DNA from: Roseateles oligotrophus
GTDB taxonomy: Bacteria; Pseudomonadota; Gammaproteobacteria; Burkholderiales; Burkholderiaceae_C
DNA: 64,000 bases
Assembly (NCBI RefSeq): GCF_014204525.1
Contig: NZ_JACHLP010000009.1
Span: forward strand, 1 to 64,000
Reading direction: 5' to 3'
Each line of letters starts with the position of its first letter. Positions within the stretch are counted from its first letter, which is position 1. Made by a program: the position numbers and the translations under genes. Below are positions 9,427-17,979 of the stretch, piece by piece. The notes under the pieces were generated by a model. The model saw nothing but the letters and a program-made list of their open reading frames with translations, was not told the DNA's origin and searched no databases.

Positions 9427-9732
9427 GGCGGCGTAGCTTCGAGTTGGGTATCTGCCTAAATGGTCAGTTAGGCGCAATCGGACGCCCCGAACTCTAGTAA
9501 ATTCGCTGCTCTTTTTGGGGGACAATTTCGGTCAAATATGGGGCAGTTTCGGACAAAGAAAGCGAGTGCATAGGCGACCGACTTCTGCCTGCATTTGCGA
9601 CGTTTTTATGAAAACATCAAACGCATAGTCCGTTTGGATTCGGCTTTGATTGAGCTTGTCACGGTGGTACAAAACCGGCCAAGCTTGAGAAAATATCTGT
9701 ATCGTCATCTGGCTCGTTTCTCGCCTACCGTC

Positions 9733-10779
9733 ATGAAGCAAAGCCCCCCCGTCCCCGAGCCCGATTCACATGCCGACCCGCGCAGCCAGGCCAATCTGGT
9801 GCCCTCGGTCGCGCGGGTGCTGCTGGCCTTGGCGGAGGAAAGAGGCCTGTCCATGGAGCGCCTGTGCCGTGGCCTGGGCATCACGCCGCAGACCCTGGTC
9901 GAGGAAGATGTGCTGGTTTCACACCAGCAGACCCGGGCCCTGATCCAGCGGGTGCAGCGCGAACTGAACGAGCCCGCGCTAGGCATGGCCGTGGGCGCCC
10001 GCCAGACGCCCATCGCCTGGGGCCTGGCCGGCTTGGCCATGCTCAGTTGCGAAACCTTGGGCGAGGCGGTCAGCTACGGCCTGGAGCGCCAGGCCCTCAT
10101 TGGCTCCATGACCTCCTACCTGATCAGCCTTGACGGTGAGCGCCTCTTGGTCAGCTCAACGCCTCACAATTTCGACCAAGAGATCGAGAGCTTTTTGGTG
10201 GAAGAGTCATTCGCCGGCGTGGTGGCGATGGTGCGAGCCATGGTGGGGGTGAGTTTCAAGCCCTTGCAGGTGGACTTCGCCTATGCCTGCCCGGCGCAGC
10301 CGCGCCTGTATGAGCGCTTCTTCCGCTGCCCGGTTCGCTTCAACGCCGACGAGCACCGCATGACGGTGGATGCCCAATGGCTGCGGATGAGGCTGCCGGG
10401 TTACGACAGGCTCAGCAGCGAAGTGGTGCGCAAGCAGCTCAATCGATTGCTGCCAGCCCCCATCGGCCAAGACGACCTCTTGGCTTCGGTGGTCAGCCGC
10501 ATCCGCTATGGCCTGCGGGACCGGCCCTCGCAACGCGGCTTGGCGGCGCAGGTCAATATCAGCGAACGCACCTTGCGGCGTCGCCTGGTGGCACAGAACG
10601 CTGGCTACCGTGAACTGCGCGAAACGGCCTGCTACGAGCGGGCGCGCGACCTGCTGATCAACACCGAACTCAGCATCGCTGAGGTCGCTCAGGCCTTGGG
10701 CTACACCGACGCGCGTTCCTTCCGGCGGGCCTTCAAGCGCTGGTCGGGTGAGCTGCCCACGGCTTTTCGCAAACCTTGA
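9733..10779 (+). CDS. AraC-family regulator with Arabinose_bd-type N-terminal domain
   Basis: The 348-residue protein has an N-terminal ligand-binding domain of the type seen in OruR/ArgR-like and virulence AraC regulators (about residues 25-205) and a C-terminal double helix-turn-helix: SQRGLAAQVNISERTLRRRL and LSIAEVAQALGYTDARSFRRAFKRW. It is divergent from the RND operon, with 306 bases between starts, and most likely controls it. An in-frame start at 9595 would add 46 residues without family support, so ATG 9733 (MKQSPPVPEPD) is preferred. The effector is unknown. Confidence 0.88.
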   Translation: MKQSPPVPEPDSHADPRSQANLVPSVARVLLALAEERGLSMERLCRGLGITPQTLVEEDVLVSHQQTRALIQRVQRELNEPALGMAVGARQTPIAWGLAGLAMLSCETLGEAVSYGLERQALIGSMTSYLISLDGERLLVSSTPHNFDQEIESFLVEESFAGVVAMVRAMVGVSFKPLQVDFAYACPAQPRLYERFFRCPVRFNADEHRMTVDAQWLRMRLPGYDRLSSEVVRKQLNRLLPAPIGQDDLLASVVSRIRYGLRDRPSQRGLAAQVNISERTLRRRLVAQNAGYRELRETACYERARDLLINTELSIAEVAQALGYTDARSFRRAFKRWSGELPTAFRKP

Positions 10780-10912
10780 AGCGAGGCAGGGCCAACATCT
10801 GTCGGTCTTTGCTGTCGTTCACACCTCCCGCCTGTCCGTTCGTCAAATAGATTTCGACAGTGCCGCGGCCCTCGCTTATCGTGGCGGGCATCACAAAAAC
10901 GAGCGCAAGCCC

Positions 10913-11305
10913 ATGTCGATAAAACCACCCCGCAAGGGCCGCCCCCAGGATCATGTTTTCGCCGGCCTGTGCCTGATCGTCATCGGCCTTGTGGCCCTGC
11001 TGGAGCAAAGAGGCTATCACCTGATCGCCTGGCTCTGGGCCCATTGGCCTTTGGCGCTCGGCGCCGTCGGCCTGGTGCGATTGGTAACGGCGCGTGATCT
11101 GAACCAGGTCGGCAGCGGCGTCTTGATCCTGCTGCTCTCGGCCTGGCTCTATGCCTGCGAGATGGCTTATCTGGGCATGGACTACTACAACAGCTGGCCC
11201 GTCCTGCTGGTCGGCCTGGGTCTGTGGAAATTGGTGTTGGGCGCCTTGAGCCTGCGCCAGGAAAACACCGTGGAAGTGACAGTGCCGGAGCAGAAGCAGC
11301 CATGA
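10913..11305 (+). CDS. Small membrane protein with LiaI/LiaF-like transmembrane repeats
   Basis: The 130-residue protein has about four hydrophobic segments (from GLCLIVIGLVALLEQRGY through WPVLLVGLGLWKLVLGAL). The repeated W/P-x-L-x-L-G-V-G pattern is that of the DUF5668-type region in LiaF and related envelope-stress proteins. ATG 10913 is chosen because it begins MSIKPPRKGRPQDHV directly before the first membrane segment. Its stop overlaps the next start by ATGA, so the two are co-translated and probably act together in the inner membrane. The function is inferred only by resemblance. Confidence 0.7.
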   Translation: MSIKPPRKGRPQDHVFAGLCLIVIGLVALLEQRGYHLIAWLWAHWPLALGAVGLVRLVTARDLNQVGSGVLILLLSAWLYACEMAYLGMDYYNSWPVLLVGLGLWKLVLGALSLRQENTVEVTVPEQKQP

Positions 11306-11997
11306 AACGAGCACAAGATTCAAAGCAGCAGCTCCTGTTCGGCCTGGTGCTGACGCTGCTGGGCCTGGCCTTTTTGCTGGACAACTTCCACGTCTTCGAT
11401 GTGCGCCGCGTCCTGCCTTTCTGGCCCCTGATCCTGATCGCCCTGGGCGCGCTCAAGCTCAGCCAGGATGCCGACGCGCGTGGCCGTGGCATCGGTTTTG
11501 CCCTGATCGCCGTGGGCAGCTTGCTGACCCTGCGCCATCTGGGCATCTTCGACTTCCGCTGGCGCGATTTCTGGCCTCTGCTGCTGATTGGCGCCGGCGT
11601 GCTTGTGATGTTCCGCGGCCGCCTGGCCTGGGAGCAGAGCGGCGGCGCCGCGACGGTGGAGCTGCTGGAGGAAGACCGGGTGCAGATCAGCACCGTCTTG
11701 AGTGGCAACCAGTCCAAGCTCAGCAGCCCGCGCTTCGCCGGCGGCGAGATCAAGGTGGTGATGGGTGAAACCCTGCTGGACCTGCGCCAGGCCTCCATCG
11801 AGGGTCCGGCCCAGCTCAATATCCTGGTCGTGATGGGCTCGGTCAAGCTGCTGTTGCCGCCGGACTGGAGCGTCAGCGTGAAAGGCAAGCCCTTGTTGTC
11901 CGAGATCAGCGACAAGACCACGCCGCCGCTGATGAGCAGCAAACAGTTGCTGATTCAGGCCGAGCTGGTGCTGGGCGGTCTGGACTTACGCAACTAA
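11302..11997 (+). CDS. LiaF-like membrane protein with C-terminal toast-rack domain
   Basis: The 231-residue product begins with paired transmembrane stretches (LLFGLVLTLLGLAFLLDNF, FWPLILIALGALKL, then GFALIAVGSLLTL and FWPLLLIGAGVLVMF), followed by a soluble beta-rich part (VQISTVLSGNQSKLSSPRFAGGEIKVVMGE ... NILVVMGSVKLLLPPDWSV) matching the C-terminal domain of LiaF/cell-wall-active-antibiotic response proteins. In Firmicutes LiaF restrains an envelope stress sensor. Here no such two-component system is adjacent, so its partner is probably the small membrane protein encoded just upstream. Confidence 0.78.
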   Translation: MKRAQDSKQQLLFGLVLTLLGLAFLLDNFHVFDVRRVLPFWPLILIALGALKLSQDADARGRGIGFALIAVGSLLTLRHLGIFDFRWRDFWPLLLIGAGVLVMFRGRLAWEQSGGAATVELLEEDRVQISTVLSGNQSKLSSPRFAGGEIKVVMGETLLDLRQASIEGPAQLNILVVMGSVKLLLPPDWSVSVKGKPLLSEISDKTTPPLMSSKQLLIQAELVLGGLDLRN

Positions 11998-12259
11998 GCG
12001 CGGCTCGCAAAACTCTCCTGGCGTCGTTACGCCGTCTCGCCGTAGCAGCTGTACTGTCTTCGACGGCGTGCCTAGCCAGGACCACTGCGCTGAGTTGTGT
12101 TCGCCGCTCTACGCCCGACCCTGGGCAAGCCGATCACCAGCCCCGGCGACGCCAAGACCTGAGGGTAAGGCCGATAGATGGGCATATTCACCATGCCCGT
12201 CAACCTACCGGCCTGGCTTGAAGTTAGCAGCTCTGTCGCTACAACTCTTCAGGCCATCC

Positions 12260-13000
12260 ATGACCCAGCCAATCAGCTTTCTTCGGCCGTCGGCAACACC
12301 TCGGCGCAGCGGCCCCAGCCGCCTCGCGGTGCTGCTGCCCAGCCTGATGTTGGCCGCCTGCGCCCTGCCACCCAGCTCGCGCATGGCGGCGCCGGCCGAT
12401 ATTGCGCCTCAGGCCTTGGTGCTGGATGTGGCCCATCGCAGCCGGGCCACCGGCTTGCTGATCGACGAGTCCTTCGAGCTAGGCCCTTATCGCATCGGCA
12501 AGGTCAAACGTGGCCTGAGCAGCAATAGCAGCTGGGGTATCGACAAGGTTTCCTCCGCCCAAGGCAGTGAACACTTCAGCTACGGCTTTCAAGGCCAGCA
12601 GGAATGGCAGGGCCACTGCGAGCTGCGTTCCAAAGGCCTGTACCTCCAGCTCAAGCAGGGCCGCCTTGAAGACGAAAAATCCCAGCTGCAATGCAGCTGC
12701 CAGAGTGCAGCGGAGCAGGTGCAGTTGAAGCTGGACGATGAATGGCGTCCCCTGCAAGGCGAGATGGTGCTGGGCCAAACTCGCTACGCCATGCGGCAAT
12801 ACCTGTGGGGCAATAGCGATGGCGGCCTGCGTTCGCCCGCCGTGGGCTACCGGGTCGAGCAGATGGGGGGTCAAAAAGGCGTGGCCGCCGTCGAGGTGCT
12901 TTACCCGGGCCGCGTTTGGCAACTGCACAGCCTGCCCAAGGAACAGGGGGAGCCCATGGCCTGCTTGCTCAGCGGGCTGATGATTTACGGCTCCAGATGA
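12260..13000 (+). CDS. Putative lipoprotein, 246 aa, unknown function
   Basis: The start MTQPISFLRPS leads into a hydrophobic segment ending LMLAAC, a lipobox, so the mature protein is probably anchored at the outer membrane or periplasmic face. The mature region is beta-rich and contains two Cys in QLQCSCQSA, with a late segment PGRVWQLHSLPKEQGEPMACLLSGLMIY. I do not recognise a domain. It stands alone: 262 bases upstream are non-coding and contain short complementary stretches around 12017-12100. No regulatory clue is visible. Confidence 0.7.
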   Translation: MTQPISFLRPSATPRRSGPSRLAVLLPSLMLAACALPPSSRMAAPADIAPQALVLDVAHRSRATGLLIDESFELGPYRIGKVKRGLSSNSSWGIDKVSSAQGSEHFSYGFQGQQEWQGHCELRSKGLYLQLKQGRLEDEKSQLQCSCQSAAEQVQLKLDDEWRPLQGEMVLGQTRYAMRQYLWGNSDGGLRSPAVGYRVEQMGGQKGVAAVEVLYPGRVWQLHSLPKEQGEPMACLLSGLMIYGSR

Positions 13001-13234
13001 GGCCCGGCCACCGGCGGACTCGGAACTTGTCCGTCGGTGGCCGGGGCGCGGAAGGCAGGGCGTTTTGAATGCTGGCAAGGCACAGACTCTCGGTGGATAA
13101 GCGCGGCCAACGGCACACAGCGCAGCGCTCCTGGCCAGACTCGTCCAGCGGGGCTGCTCGGCTGGCATAACATGCGGCCTCGCATGTCCGGCCAGCGGAG
13201 GAGCTGGCGGGCGCTGACACCAGGAGATTTCCCT

Positions 13235-14581
13235 ATGACGACGATTCCAGGCGCCTTGAATCAGCTTGCGCTTTCATCCGCTCGCCGGCCCCGCTGGGCG
13301 GCCCTGTCTCTGGCGGCCGGCCTGACCGGCTGGGCCTTGAATGCCGTTGCAGATATCCCGCCGCCGCCCAAGTTCAGCCAAGCCGAGGCACGCTCGGTCA
13401 AGGGTGAGGACTTGAAGTCCACGGTCTCGGTGGAGAAGATCAAGATAGGCATTCTGCAGGGCGATGAGCTGGGGCATTCCCGTTTTGGCTGGTTCTGTGT
13501 CAATGAGCAGCCCATGGTGGTGAATGAGGCCTTTTTGAATAACTATGGTGCGCTGATCACCAGCGTTACCACGCAAGAGCTCAAGCGCCTCGGTTATCCG
13601 CTGGCCGGTGCTGGCAAGTCCAATGCCTTTGATACCGATATTGCCGCGGCACCCGACTTCCGCCTGGGTGGCATCGTCAAGGAGGCCAAGTTCGAGATCT
13701 GCTCGCTCAATGGCACGGCAGAGGGCTGGATTCAGTTCAAGATCGATTGGGCCCTGTACTCGGAGCGCCTGCAAAAAGTCGTCTATCAGGCCAGCGCAGA
13801 GGGCTTGGGCCAGAGCAAGGACAAGATCACGGATCTGGGCAAGCGGGCCATGATTTCCTCGCTTAGCAATTTCGTCGCCGCGCCCGAGTTCCTGCAGGCA
13901 CTCAAGGCCGGCAAGCCGGCCGAAGTGTCGGCCGATGGGGCGGCGTCAGCCTCAGCCTCCGCTGCCTCATCCGCCCAAGGGGCGGCCGCGTCGCCCAATC
14001 TGTTGACGCTCAAGGGTGGGGCCCTGGCCCCGGGGGGCGCCTTGAAGAACCAGACGGCGCTGCGTGCGGCCGTCGTCACGCTGGAGACGCCCTCGGGCAG
14101 CGGCAGCGGTTTCTATATCGACCGGGAAGGCTATTTGCTGACCAATGTGCATGTGGTCAAGGGGGCCAAGTTCGTCAAGGTCAAGATGCAGAACGGCGAC
14201 AAGCTGGTGGCCCAGGTGCTCAAGCTCAATGAGCGCAGCGATGTCGCCTTGCTGAAGACGCCTGCCGTGGAACTGGAACCTTTGAATCTGCGTGCCACGG
14301 CGCTGGATGTGGGAGAGGACGTGTTCGCCATCGGCTCGCCCTTGGGCGTGCTGACCAATTCCATGACCCGCGGCGTGCTCAGCGCCGATCGCAGCTTGCA
14401 AGGCCGGCGCGTCCTGCAAAGCGATGCCGCCGTCACTTTTGGCAGCAGCGGCGGTCCCTTGCTTGATGCTGAAGGCCGTGTCATCGCCATCACCCAAGGC
14501 GGGGTGGACGCTGGCAAGGGCTTCAACTTTTTCATTCCTATCCAAGAGGCTTTGCGCAGCCTGGAGTTGAGCGTCAAGTAG
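13235..14581 (+). CDS. Exported trypsin-like serine protease (S1C/HtrA type) with N-terminal extension
   Basis: The 448-residue protein has a signal peptide ending near NAVADIP, an approximately 200-residue N-terminal domain of unknown type, an Ala/Ser linker, and a chymotrypsin-fold protease. The triad is visible: His306 in TNVHVVKG, Asp336 in RSDVALLK and Ser405 in FGSSGGPL. No PDZ domain follows, unlike DegP/DegS. AGGAG at 13222-13226 supports ATG 13235. The unusual N-terminal part suggests that the protease is tethered to or senses a specific envelope partner; that is inference. Confidence 0.85.
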   Translation: MTTIPGALNQLALSSARRPRWAALSLAAGLTGWALNAVADIPPPPKFSQAEARSVKGEDLKSTVSVEKIKIGILQGDELGHSRFGWFCVNEQPMVVNEAFLNNYGALITSVTTQELKRLGYPLAGAGKSNAFDTDIAAAPDFRLGGIVKEAKFEICSLNGTAEGWIQFKIDWALYSERLQKVVYQASAEGLGQSKDKITDLGKRAMISSLSNFVAAPEFLQALKAGKPAEVSADGAASASASAASSAQGAAASPNLLTLKGGALAPGGALKNQTALRAAVVTLETPSGSGSGFYIDREGYLLTNVHVVKGAKFVKVKMQNGDKLVAQVLKLNERSDVALLKTPAVELEPLNLRATALDVGEDVFAIGSPLGVLTNSMTRGVLSADRSLQGRRVLQSDAAVTFGSSGGPLLDAEGRVIAITQGGVDAGKGFNFFIPIQEALRSLELSVK

Positions 14582-14596
14582 GGCGAGGTCTCGTCA

Positions 14597-14625
14597 CCGC
14601 GGCGGCAAAGCGGTTGCCGCCGCGG
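14597..14625. terminator. 12-bp hairpin between convergent genes
   Basis: A perfect 12-bp GC-rich stem (14597-14608 with 14614-14625) and 5-base loop lies between the protease gene and the convergent peptide transporter. There is no T-run on either side, so it may be a Rho-assisted or bidirectional terminator. Confidence 0.55.
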
Positions 14626-14669
14626 AAGTCCCGCCTGGCCCCGCCGCCCTGTATACGGCCTCTGCTGCT

Positions 14670-16142
14670 TCAAACCGGTTCTTGCTTCGGCTCGCCAATC
14701 AGGCGCCGCAGCCTCGGCACCAGCACGATCAGCAGCACGCCCACCAGCACGCTGCCCAGGCCTAACTGGGTGAACAAGCTGGCATAGGCCGGGTTGCTGA
14801 CCAGGGCGCTGCCGCCCTCGGGCTGGGCCACGCTGCCGGAGAAATCGGCGGCGAAGAGCGAGGCCAGGCCGGTCACCAGCATCCAGCTGCCCATCATCAC
14901 GCCCTGGTATTGGCGCGGCGCCAGGCGGCCAATCATGGCGTAGCCCACCGGCGAGATCAGCAGCTCGCCCAGGGCCTGCAGCACATAGCTGGTGAACAGC
15001 CAGCTGAAGGCCACCTTGCCCTGGCCATCGGCCAGCGCAATGCCCAGCGGCAGGACCAGAAAGCCCAGGCCCATCAGCAGCAGCGAGGCGGCAAACTGCT
15101 GTGGCACATCGACCGGCCAGCCGCGCTCACGCAGGCGCGCGAACCAGGCCGCCAGCAGCGGGCCGCCCAGCACGATCACCACGGTATTGATGTTCTGCAC
15201 CCATTGCGGCGCGATGGTCACGCCCCATAACTCCAGCTTCACATTGCCCACGGCAAACAGCTGCAGGCCGCTGGGCGCCATCTGGTAGAGCGACCAGAAC
15301 ATCAGCGAACCCAGGGTCAGGATCAGATAAGCCCACATGCGCTTGCGCTCGGCCAGATCCTTGTGGCGCAGCGTCAGCACGACCAAGGCCAGGGCTACGC
15401 CGGCCGACACGGCCTTGACCAGATACTCCGTGCCCTGCGGGTTTTGCAGCAAGAACCACAGCAGCGGCACCAAGCCCAGCAGGATCGCCATGCCCACGGC
15501 CAGACGCAGCAAGAACTCGCGCCGGCTGGCTTGCAGCAGCGGCGTGTTGATGTCCGCCAGCACCCGCCAGTAAAACAGGGCCAGCACGATCGCCACCGCA
15601 TTGCCCAGAGTGGCGAACCAGAACAGCTCGGTGTACCGCTGCGTCAGCTGGTAATGGCCGGCCACGGTGAAGCCGACGAAAAAGCCGATATTCATGCCCG
15701 CGTAATTCCACAGGAAGGCGGCCTCGCGCCGGTTGTCCTCGGGGGCAAAGCGCTGGGTCAGCATCATGTTCAAGCAGGTGACGTTGAGCCCGCTGCCGGT
15801 CAGGAACAAGGCCAGGCCCCAGAGCAACGCTTCGGTCGTGCCGGCCGTCATGGTTGCGCAGCCCAGCAGTTGCAAGACCATGCCGCCCACAAAAAGATTG
15901 CGGTTGCTCAAAAACCGCCCGCCCAGATAACCGCCAAACAGATGCAGGCCGTAGTTGAAGGCGCCAAACACGCCCATGATCAGGGTCGCCTTCTCGGCGC
16001 TGAATTTCAGATGCCCGGTGGCATACAGCACCAGGCTGGAATACAGCACCGCAAAACCCAGGGTGGCGAAGATCTGGATGAAGAACAGCACGCCCGCCCC
16101 GGGCGGGATGGCGGCCAGCCGGGCTGAAAAAGAGAGGCTCAT
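14670..16142 (-). CDS. POT/PTR-family proton-coupled peptide transporter
   Basis: The 490-residue protein has about 14 hydrophobic segments and PTR-family features: FNYGLHLFGGYLGGRFL near TM2-3, and FLWNYAGMNIGFFVGFTVAG in the position of the PTR2 signature around TM5. It would import di- and tripeptides with protons across the inner membrane, like DtpA/YdgR or YjdL. Its start overlaps the stop of the preceding membrane-anchored gene by four bases. It is the last gene of a three-gene operon. Confidence 0.82.
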   Translation of the reverse strand: MSLSFSARLAAIPPGAGVLFFIQIFATLGFAVLYSSLVLYATGHLKFSAEKATLIMGVFGAFNYGLHLFGGYLGGRFLSNRNLFVGGMVLQLLGCATMTAGTTEALLWGLALFLTGSGLNVTCLNMMLTQRFAPEDNRREAAFLWNYAGMNIGFFVGFTVAGHYQLTQRYTELFWFATLGNAVAIVLALFYWRVLADINTPLLQASRREFLLRLAVGMAILLGLVPLLWFLLQNPQGTEYLVKAVSAGVALALVVLTLRHKDLAERKRMWAYLILTLGSLMFWSLYQMAPSGLQLFAVGNVKLELWGVTIAPQWVQNINTVVIVLGGPLLAAWFARLRERGWPVDVPQQFAASLLLMGLGFLVLPLGIALADGQGKVAFSWLFTSYVLQALGELLISPVGYAMIGRLAPRQYQGVMMGSWMLVTGLASLFAADFSGSVAQPEGGSALVSNPAYASLFTQLGLGSVLVGVLLIVLVPRLRRLIGEPKQEPV

Positions 16143-16729
16143 GGGGATCTTGCTGTGGTGGTTGGGGGCGAGATATTAGCCCCAGGCACGCTGGCACAGT
16201 CCGCCACGCCCTGGCGGTCGACCGCCAGGCGGAACTTCAGGCCTTTCGGCAGGGCGCGCCATTGCGCCAGGGGCAGGGCGCAGACCCAGGCCTGGCCGCT
16301 GGCGGCCTGCAGCTCCAGCTCGTAAACCTCATGCCGCTTGCCCAGGCGCTGCGGGCTCAGCTCATCGCTGCCTTGCTTGAGGATGGGTTGGGGCCAGCGC
16401 GGCGGTTCCGGGTCCAGCCCCGCCTGCCGGGCCTGCCACAGCGCGCGCCAGGTGGGCAGAGTGTAACGGCAATGCTCGGCGGGCTGGCTGCGCCGGCCTG
16501 CCGGGTCGGCCAGCAGGCGCCGGCTCTGCACTTGCGCGCCGGCGGGCAGCTCATCGCACCAGGCCGAGCCCAGCTCGGCAATCTGGCGCTCCACTTCAAT
16601 CTCCAGCCGCCAGCTCTTGCGCAGCAACTCCACCTCCACCCCGCGCGGGCCGAACAGGCGCCAGGCCATGGCCGCAAAGCCCAGCAGACAAGCCGTGGCC
16701 AGGGCCACACGCAGCCAGGCGATTTTCAT
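16139..16729 (-). CDS. Membrane-anchored hypothetical protein, 196 aa
   Basis: One N-terminal transmembrane segment (LRVALATACLLGFAAMAWRLF) is followed by a soluble, presumably periplasmic domain with three Cys (WCDELPAG, EHCRYTLP, WVCALPLAQW) and a fourth near the C-terminus, suggesting disulphides. I recognise no domain. It overlaps both neighbours by ATGA-type junctions (16139-16142 and 16726-16729), so it is made together with the upstream hydrolase and the downstream peptide transporter. The role is unknown. Confidence 0.7.
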   Translation of the reverse strand: MKIAWLRVALATACLLGFAAMAWRLFGPRGVEVELLRKSWRLEIEVERQIAELGSAWCDELPAGAQVQSRRLLADPAGRRSQPAEHCRYTLPTWRALWQARQAGLDPEPPRWPQPILKQGSDELSPQRLGKRHEVYELELQAASGQAWVCALPLAQWRALPKGLKFRLAVDRQGVADCASVPGANISPPTTTARSP

Positions 16730-17367
16730 GTGCCGCGCACATAGGGGTTGCTGCGCCGCTCCTGGCCAAAACTGCTCTCGGGGCCATGGCCGGGGATGAA
16801 GACCGTTTCATCCCCCATGGGCCAAAGCCTCTCGGTGATGGAGCGGATCAGCGTGGCATGGTCGCCGCCCGGGAAGTCCGTGCGGCCTATGCTGCCGGCA
16901 AACAGCACATCGCCTACAAAAGCGCGCTGGATGGCGGCGGAGTGGAACACCACATGGCCGGGTGTATGACCCGGGCAGTGGCGCACGCTCAGGGTCTGAC
17001 GGCCGATTTCAACGGTATCCCCATCGGCCAGCCAGCGCGTCGGCGTGAAGCTCTCGGCCGCAGGGAAGCCAAACATCTGGCTCTGCTTGGCCAGCCCATC
17101 AATCCAGAACTGGTCACCCGGGTGCGGCCCGATGATGGGCAAGCCCTGCTCCCGCGCCAACTGTCCGGCGCCGCCGGCATGGTCGATGTGCGCATGGGTC
17201 AGCCAGATGGCCTTGAGGCTCAGGTCTTGCGCCTTTACCGCGGACAGCAGCTTGGGCAGCTCGCCACCGGGGTCGATCAGCGCCGCGTCCCGCGTTTCAT
17301 CGCACCAGAGCAGGGAGCAGTTTTGCTGGAAGGGGGTGACGGGGAGGGTGAGGTAGTGGAGGGGCAT
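16726..17367 (-). CDS. Metallo-beta-lactamase-fold hydrolase (YcbL/glyoxalase II-like)
   Basis: The 213-residue enzyme shows the full set of metal ligands: THAHIDHAGG, HCPGHTPGH, the bridging Asp in GDVLFAGSIGRTD, and the final His in IPGHGPESSFGQERR. The compact length without the C-terminal glyoxalase II domain matches the YcbL type, which hydrolyses glutathione thioesters such as S-lactoylglutathione. It is first in an operon with an unknown membrane-anchored protein and a POT transporter. Substrate assignment beyond the family is not possible from sequence. Confidence 0.88.
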   Translation of the reverse strand: MPLHYLTLPVTPFQQNCSLLWCDETRDAALIDPGGELPKLLSAVKAQDLSLKAIWLTHAHIDHAGGAGQLAREQGLPIIGPHPGDQFWIDGLAKQSQMFGFPAAESFTPTRWLADGDTVEIGRQTLSVRHCPGHTPGHVVFHSAAIQRAFVGDVLFAGSIGRTDFPGGDHATLIRSITERLWPMGDETVFIPGHGPESSFGQERRSNPYVRGT

Positions 17368-17514
17368 GGGGGCATTTGAAAACAGAGAGTCGAACTTGAT
17401 TGTTCTTCGGAATGATGTCTTTGTTGGCCTCAGTTTTCGACATGAACGACCTGCTGCTGACGAAGCGTGCTTATCGCCTACCTACCAAGCTCCAATGATT
17501 GCGGGAGCTTTCAG

Positions 17515-17584
17515 TGATCTTGCCCTCGGATTCCGTATCCCATCACCGCTCGGTCATGGGATACGGAATCCGAGGGCAAGATCA
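17515..17584. repeat. 70-bp near-perfect palindrome inside imperfect inverted repeat
   Basis: The arms 17515-17543 and 17556-17584 are perfect reverse complements (29 bp) around a 12-base centre that itself pairs for four bases. Outside them, CTACCAAG at 17482-17489 is mirrored at 17587-17594, and adjoining sequence is loosely mirrored too. Each flank encodes a short open frame reading inward, ending LLTKRAYRLPTKLQ on the plus strand and VTKRHLLSLADYQRIYQV on the minus strand. It looks like two inverted element ends abutted, or a MITE-like element, lying in 612 bases (17368-17979) that otherwise hold only the SWIM-gene remnant. Confidence 0.75.
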
Positions 17585-17780
17585 GACTTGGTAGATGCGC
17601 TGATAGTCTGCCAAAGAGAGAAGATGTCGCTTGGTCACGGAATATCACCTGTCGATTGAGGGAATGTCTTCCCCGTCAGTCATGTGAGGATGGTCGGGGG
17701 CTAAGTTCCGCATTGTTCCGTAGGTGGTGTGCTGTTGATGTCAGATCAGGTTGACTTGGCCTGCGGCACACAAGCCCAGG

Positions 17781-17870
17781 ACGATATGCGCGCTGGCGCC
17801 GGGCGCGGCGTCGGTCAAGGTGGCGCAGGGTTTGATTGTGCCGGCCATATAGCCGCCGTTCAGAATAGAC
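17781..17870 (+). pseudogene. Decayed copy of the 5' part of the SWIM zinc-finger gene
   Basis: Bases 17783-17857 match bases 19221-19295, inside the start of the SWIM gene, at about 58 of 75 positions by hand, in the same orientation and frame. Translation gives ICALAPGAASVKVAQGLIVPAI followed by a stop, against ICALAPDPASVKAARGLVAPAK in the intact gene (given here only as the matching segment). It therefore looks like a relic of a second or older SWIM gene start, separated from the present one by the DUF1016 nuclease gene. Confidence 0.6.
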
Positions 17871-17979
17871 CAGCGTTGATCGCGTGCAGCGAGATGCGGG
17901 AGTAGCATCCGTTCCCGAAATAACGCCAGTCCATTCCCATCGCTGCCCTTGTCCCGCCCATGGATGCCCGAGAACCCGC

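Noticed and set aside
11998-12259. Possible gene upstream of the lipoprotein
   Set aside because: The in-frame extension from 12068 lacks protein character and a ribosome site; the region only shows short complementary stretches.
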